Under the pieces are notes generated by a model. That model saw nothing but the letters and a program-made list of their open reading frames with translations, ran no database searches and was not told where the DNA came from. Below are positions 52,762 through 55,982 of a stretch of 55,982 bases of DNA, one piece after another (the stretch's first letter is position 1; each line of letters opens with the position of its first letter). A program made the position numbers and the translations under genes. The stretch comes from an uncultured Collinsella sp. (GTDB lineage Bacteria; Actinomycetota; Coriobacteriia; Coriobacteriales; Coriobacteriaceae): the NCBI GenBank assembly GCA_902496335.1, contig CABVAO010000006.1, positions 1 to 55,982 on the forward strand, written 5' to 3'.

Positions 52762-53682
52762 TTACATGAAGCCGCAGAAGCGACCGATGATGCCGACGGC
52801 GAAGAGAGCCAGGATGATGACGATCGGGCTGACCTTCTTCTTGAGGAGCTTGCAGACCAGCAGGGTCAGGCACACGGCGGCAAGGCCGGGGATGAGCTGA
52901 TCGAGGTTGGCCTGAAGCGTGGTGACCTTCATCTGATCAAGGGCGGTAGCACCGACGGAGTTGTACATCGTCAGCGCTTCCTTGATACCCTCGGAACCGG
53001 AGGGCAGGCTAGCCCAGTCGATAAAGGCGCCAGCAGACTGCTTGACCGTGGAGACGATCGGGGTGAAGGAAATGGACACCCAGCGCTCGACCAGGGCGCC
53101 GATGATGAACATACCCAGGATGGAAGCGCCCTCGGTGACCTTGCCCATCAGACCACCGGAGAGGTCCTTGGCGATGGAGGAGCCGACCTTGTAGCCAAAC
53201 TCCTGCGTGTACCACAGGAAAGCGTAACGGATGATGTTCCACGCGAAGAAGAACAGCAGCGGACCGACGATGCTGCCGGACATGGCCAGGGAAGCGCCCA
53301 GAGCGCCCAGAATCGGGCGAAGGGTGAACCAGAAGACGGGGTCACCGACGCCGGCGAGCGGGCCCATCATACCGACCTTGACGCCCTGGATGGCGACGTC
53401 GTCAATCGGGGCACCGTTGGCGCGCTCCTCCTCGAGGGCGAGGGTAACGCCAATGACGGGGGCGGAAACATAGGGGTGGGTGTTATAGAACTCCAGGTGG
53501 CGCTTAAGAGCGGCAATCTGGTCATCCTTGCTGGTGTAGAGCTTCTTGATCGCAGGGATCATTGCGAAGCACCAGCCGCCGTTCTGCATACGCTCGTAGT
53601 TCCACGAGCCCTGAAGGAACTGATGACGGAAGCAAACCTTCTTGCGGTCAGCCTTGGTGAGCTGAATCTTGTTCTCTGCCAT
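52762..53682 (-). CDS. Mannose-family PTS component IID
   Basis: A 306-residue membrane subunit. The N-terminal block RHQFLQGSWNYERMQNGGW and the central GMMGPLAGVGDPVFWFTLRP are the family signatures; hydrophobic segments occur in the C-terminal half. With IIC it forms the sugar channel. The ATG at 53682 follows GGAGGGGAG. It begins 16 bases after the IIC stop. Confidence 0.95.
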   Translation of the reverse strand: MAENKIQLTKADRKKVCFRHQFLQGSWNYERMQNGGWCFAMIPAIKKLYTSKDDQIAALKRHLEFYNTHPYVSAPVIGVTLALEEERANGAPIDDVAIQGVKVGMMGPLAGVGDPVFWFTLRPILGALGASLAMSGSIVGPLLFFFAWNIIRYAFLWYTQEFGYKVGSSIAKDLSGGLMGKVTEGASILGMFIIGALVERWVSISFTPIVSTVKQSAGAFIDWASLPSGSEGIKEALTMYNSVGATALDQMKVTTLQANLDQLIPGLAAVCLTLLVCKLLKKKVSPIVIILALFAVGIIGRFCGFM

Positions 53683-53698
53683 ATGTATCACTCCCCTC

Positions 53699-54517
53699 CT
53701 ACTCGTAATCGTTCAGAATGTCGCCGAGCGGGTCGCCGGAGCCACCGCCCATGCCGCCACCCTGCTTGGCCAGATCCTTAAGGCCAAGGTAGATGAGGGC
53801 AAGGGAGATGCCAATGAGACCAAGGGCGATCAGCGTAAGCTGAGGGATGGCAGCAAGGACGAAGCCGAGGACGAAGAACGGCCAGGTCTCCTTGGTGGCC
53901 ATCATGTTGATGACCATGGCGTAACCGACGGAAGCGACCATGCCGCCGCCGACAGCCATGCCGCCGGACAGCCAGTCGGGCATAGCGTTAAGCGCGTTGG
54001 TAACGGCCTCGGCTGGGATGACGCACAGAAGCACTGCCGGGATGGCGATACGAAGGCCCTGCATGAGGATGGCAGCATACTGCCAGCGCTCGATGCCGGA
54101 GAAGTCGCCCTTCTCGGCGCAACCGTCCATGGCGTGAGCGATAGCGGTAGCAATGGTACGGCAGATCATGGTCAGGAACAGACCAGCGACCGACAGCGGG
54201 ACGGCGACGGCGATAGCGGTGGTAACGGCCTTGGCCGAATCGGTGGCGCCACCGTTGAGGGCGAGCACCATGATGATCGAAGAAGCGACCGAGGCCAGAG
54301 CGGCGTCAGGCGCGACAGCGGCGCCGACGTTAGCCCAGCCAAGGGCCATCATCTGGAGCGAACCGCCCAGGAGGATGCCCTCCTGAAGATGACCGGTTAC
54401 GAGACCGATAAGCGTGCATGCCACGAGCGGCTGATGGAACTGGAACTCATCCAGAATGCCTTCCATACCGGCAAGCAACGCGACAATCGCAACAAGCAGA
54501 ATAGTGATTGCAGACAT
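53699..54517 (-). CDS. Mannose-family PTS component IIC
   Basis: A 272-residue polytopic protein of the mannose-sorbose IIC family, with HQPLVACTLIGLVTGHLQEGILLGGSLQMMALG and NGGATDSAKAV. The C-terminus is Gly-rich. AAAGGAGGG precedes the start. It lies between IIAB and IID, with an 18-base gap from IIAB, in one operon. Confidence 0.95.
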   Translation of the reverse strand: MSAITILLVAIVALLAGMEGILDEFQFHQPLVACTLIGLVTGHLQEGILLGGSLQMMALGWANVGAAVAPDAALASVASSIIMVLALNGGATDSAKAVTTAIAVAVPLSVAGLFLTMICRTIATAIAHAMDGCAEKGDFSGIERWQYAAILMQGLRIAIPAVLLCVIPAEAVTNALNAMPDWLSGGMAVGGGMVASVGYAMVINMMATKETWPFFVLGFVLAAIPQLTLIALGLIGISLALIYLGLKDLAKQGGGMGGGSGDPLGDILNDYE

Positions 54518-54535
54518 GTATCGGACCCTCCTTTA

Positions 54536-55525
54536 CTATGCTTGAGCGGCCAGTTCGGCCTTAGCTTTCTTCAACATGGCGTCGAGATCCTCGGAGGAAT
54601 CCGAAGGAACCTTGCGGACCTCGAACTTGACGCCCTTGGCCTTGAGAGCCTCGAGAGTCTTGACATCGTCATCGCCCATAGCGACGGCGTTGGTGACGAC
54701 GACCTTGCCCTTGGAGTGAGCCATGGAACCGATGTTGACTTCCTTGATGTCGACGCCGGCCTCGATGGCCTTGAGCAGATCCTGCGGGTTCTCAAAGAGC
54801 AGCATGGCCTTGGTGTCACCAAAGCGCGTGTCCTTGACGACCTCGGCCATCTTCTTGATGGGCACGACGTTGGCATGGACTCCCGGAGGGGCAGCCTGCT
54901 CGATCATGGTCTTGCGGAGCTCGTCGTGAGCAACGCCGTCGGAAACCACGATGATGCGGTTGGGGTTGATCTGCTTGGTCCACGTGGTGGCCACCTGACC
55001 ATGAAGCAGACGGGTGTCGATACGGACGTGGGCGATCTTGATGTGCCCATCGCCGATGACCGTTCCCGGAGGGATGGCGCCTGCAGGAGCAGCGGCGGCC
55101 GCAGCCGGCTTCTTCTCCTCGGGCTCCAGAGACTCGGGCTTGACACGCACGCCAGCCTTAGCCTCAGTCACGAGATGTTTTGCGATCGCATGTGCAGTGT
55201 TCTTTGCGTCAAAGCGCTGCGAATATGCCTCGATGAGCATAGGCAGGTTGACACCGGTGACGATAGCCCAGGAATCGTGGCCCTCGATGAGCCCGCTGAT
55301 CTGGTTGAACGGCGTGCCGCCCCACAGATCAACGAGGAAGAGCACCTGCTCCTGGTCCTCGAAGGAAGCGACTGCTTCCTCGACCTTGGCACGGAAATCG
55401 TCGGGGCCCATGCTCGGCTCGAGCGAGACCACGGCAACAGACGGTTGATCGCCAAAGACCATCGAGCCCGTCTGCTTGATTCCAGCTGCCAAGTCCCCGT
55501 GGCTAGCAAGAACAATACTTACCAT
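54536..55525 (-). CDS. Mannose-family PTS component IIAB
   Basis: A 329-residue fused phosphocarrier. The IIA domain (1-125) has the phospho-His H9 in LASHGDLA and the DLWGGTPFN block. An Ala/Pro hinge (130-152) leads to the IIB domain (160-325) with H175 in DTRLLHGQV. Phosphate passes from HPr to H9 to H175 to the sugar imported by IIC/IID. The ATG at 55525 follows AAGGAGG. Likely substrates are mannose, glucose or related hexoses; specificity is not readable from sequence. Confidence 0.96.
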   Translation of the reverse strand: MVSIVLASHGDLAAGIKQTGSMVFGDQPSVAVVSLEPSMGPDDFRAKVEEAVASFEDQEQVLFLVDLWGGTPFNQISGLIEGHDSWAIVTGVNLPMLIEAYSQRFDAKNTAHAIAKHLVTEAKAGVRVKPESLEPEEKKPAAAAAAPAGAIPPGTVIGDGHIKIAHVRIDTRLLHGQVATTWTKQINPNRIIVVSDGVAHDELRKTMIEQAAPPGVHANVVPIKKMAEVVKDTRFGDTKAMLLFENPQDLLKAIEAGVDIKEVNIGSMAHSKGKVVVTNAVAMGDDDVKTLEALKAKGVKFEVRKVPSDSSEDLDAMLKKAKAELAAQA

Positions 55526-55917
55526 CACATAACCTCCTTTTTGTCTACGTATTTCCTACACGACATGAAAGGAGTATAGCTGTTTGGTTTGTGGAATTAT
55601 AGCTAAATCCGCAAAAGGTTGGATTATTTGTTTAAACGTCTAGGTTTGTTACAAGTTGATTACGTTACTGCTTTTTGACTCATTACACGACAAGGCGTCG
55701 CTCATCAAGCCATGCATTTTACAGATACAAGCAGGCTGTTCATTAATATCGATTTTTGGCAAGCGCGAATGCGCTTGTACTGCCGCTATTTTGTTTAAAC
55801 AGACATGGCTTGACTTTTTTCGTGACTTATGGTCTATGAAACCACTCAAAATAGTTGCGGTGGAATAGTTCTTGTTTAAGAGTCAGAAGGGGGTGCGGAC
55901 GATTTCTTGGACCGCGC
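55526..55917. other. PTS promoter region and spacer to the IS element
   Basis: A 392-base AT-rich gap. On the minus strand an exact TATAAT (55601-55596) and a TATACT (55579-55574) precede the PTS operon. The 8-base palindrome GTTTAAAC, within TTGTTTAAAC, occurs at 55628-55637 and 55793-55802. AGTTGCGGTGGAAT (55852-55865) is another copy of the dispersed motif seen at 19009 and 52002. Short frames here are not supported. Confidence 0.5.
55596..55601 (-). promoter_or_regulatory. -10 box of the PTS operon
   Basis: TATAAT on the minus strand, 71 bases upstream of the IIAB start; the -35 hexamer at 17 bases is poor. Confidence 0.5.
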
Positions 55918-55982
55918 CTAGGCGTATCCAAGCTTCCTGCGGTACTCCATCGGGCTCAGCCACCCGAGGGACTTCTTGATCC
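55918..55982 (-). CDS. IS3-family transposase, C-terminal fragment
   Basis: The last 20 codons of a frame entering from the right edge end in a TAG at 55918-55920. The residues (KKSLGWLSPMEYRRKLGYA) match the usual C-terminus of IS3/IS150 orfB transposases, where LSPxEYR is characteristic. The inverted-repeat end of the IS should lie within the next 30 or so bases (GTCCGCACCCCC on the minus strand, about 55901-55888). Truncated by the window, so its integrity cannot be judged. Confidence 0.8.
   Translation of the reverse strand, partial: IKKSLGWLSPMEYRRKLGYA

Overview
The window (about 56 kb, GC-rich) looks like a chromosomal segment of a Coriobacteriia gut anaerobe, most like Collinsella. 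I base this on overall gene content: two LytTR/LytS signalling pairs, a single-chain pyruvate:ferredoxin oxidoreductase, an actinobacterial-type FHA/PP2C/RodA-PbpA/PknB cluster, a mannose-family PTS, and families of short structured repeats. The genus is an inference from gene content and was not tested by a search.

Layout. 1-14 kb, mostly minus strand: a small metallophosphoesterase; a glycosyltransferase-LytS-LytR operon; a UMF1-type MFS transporter; a zinc-dependent phospholipase C-like protein; a second LytS-LytR pair; an amidohydrolase, an APC permease and a carbamate kinase, which may form a nitrogen/energy catabolic group; and a membrane-anchored C39-like peptidase on the plus strand. 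14.9-18.5 kb: nifJ. 19-22.8 kb: a three-gene module of anchored extracellular protein, Ser/Thr kinase and FHA protein. 23-27.3 kb: recR, ybaB and dnaX, with a small plus-strand gene of unknown function between ybaB and dnaX. 27.4-38.3 kb, plus strand: a membrane protein, a Ser/Thr kinase, FhaA, FhaB, PP2C phosphatase, a fused RodA/FtsW-penicillin-binding protein, and PknB with four PASTA repeats. This is the cell-wall growth signalling cluster known from Actinobacteria, with rodA and pbpA joined into one protein.

38.4-51.9 kb is an integrated mobilizable element of about 13.4 kb. It sits in a tRNA-Arg(CCT) gene. The intact tRNA lies at the right end (51867-51942), a 47-bp copy of its 3' part lies at the left end (38436-38482), and a tyrosine integrase lies just inside the left end. 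The element carries two small DNA-binding proteins, a coiled-coil protein, three translationally coupled metallophosphoesterases behind a structured leader, a 41-residue hydrophobic/basic peptide, a VirD2-like relaxase, a MobC-like accessory protein, a very hairpin-rich non-coding stretch that is a good oriT candidate, a probable lipoprotein, a giant Ala-rich cell-wall-anchored CAP-domain protein, and a divergent XRE regulator with a clear operator.

52-56 kb returns to chromosome: a tandem array of 61-62 bp palindromic units, a DUF956/ManO-like gene, mannose-family PTS genes IID, IIC and IIAB (minus strand), and at the edge the C-terminus of an IS3-family transposase.

Recurring themes are intrinsic terminators placed only 15-35 bases ahead of start codons of signalling genes or operons, and large inverted repeats in gaps. 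The most noteworthy items are the tRNA-targeted element with its phosphoesterase trio and RNA leader, its hairpin array, the SEDS-PBP fusion, and the tandem palindromic repeat.
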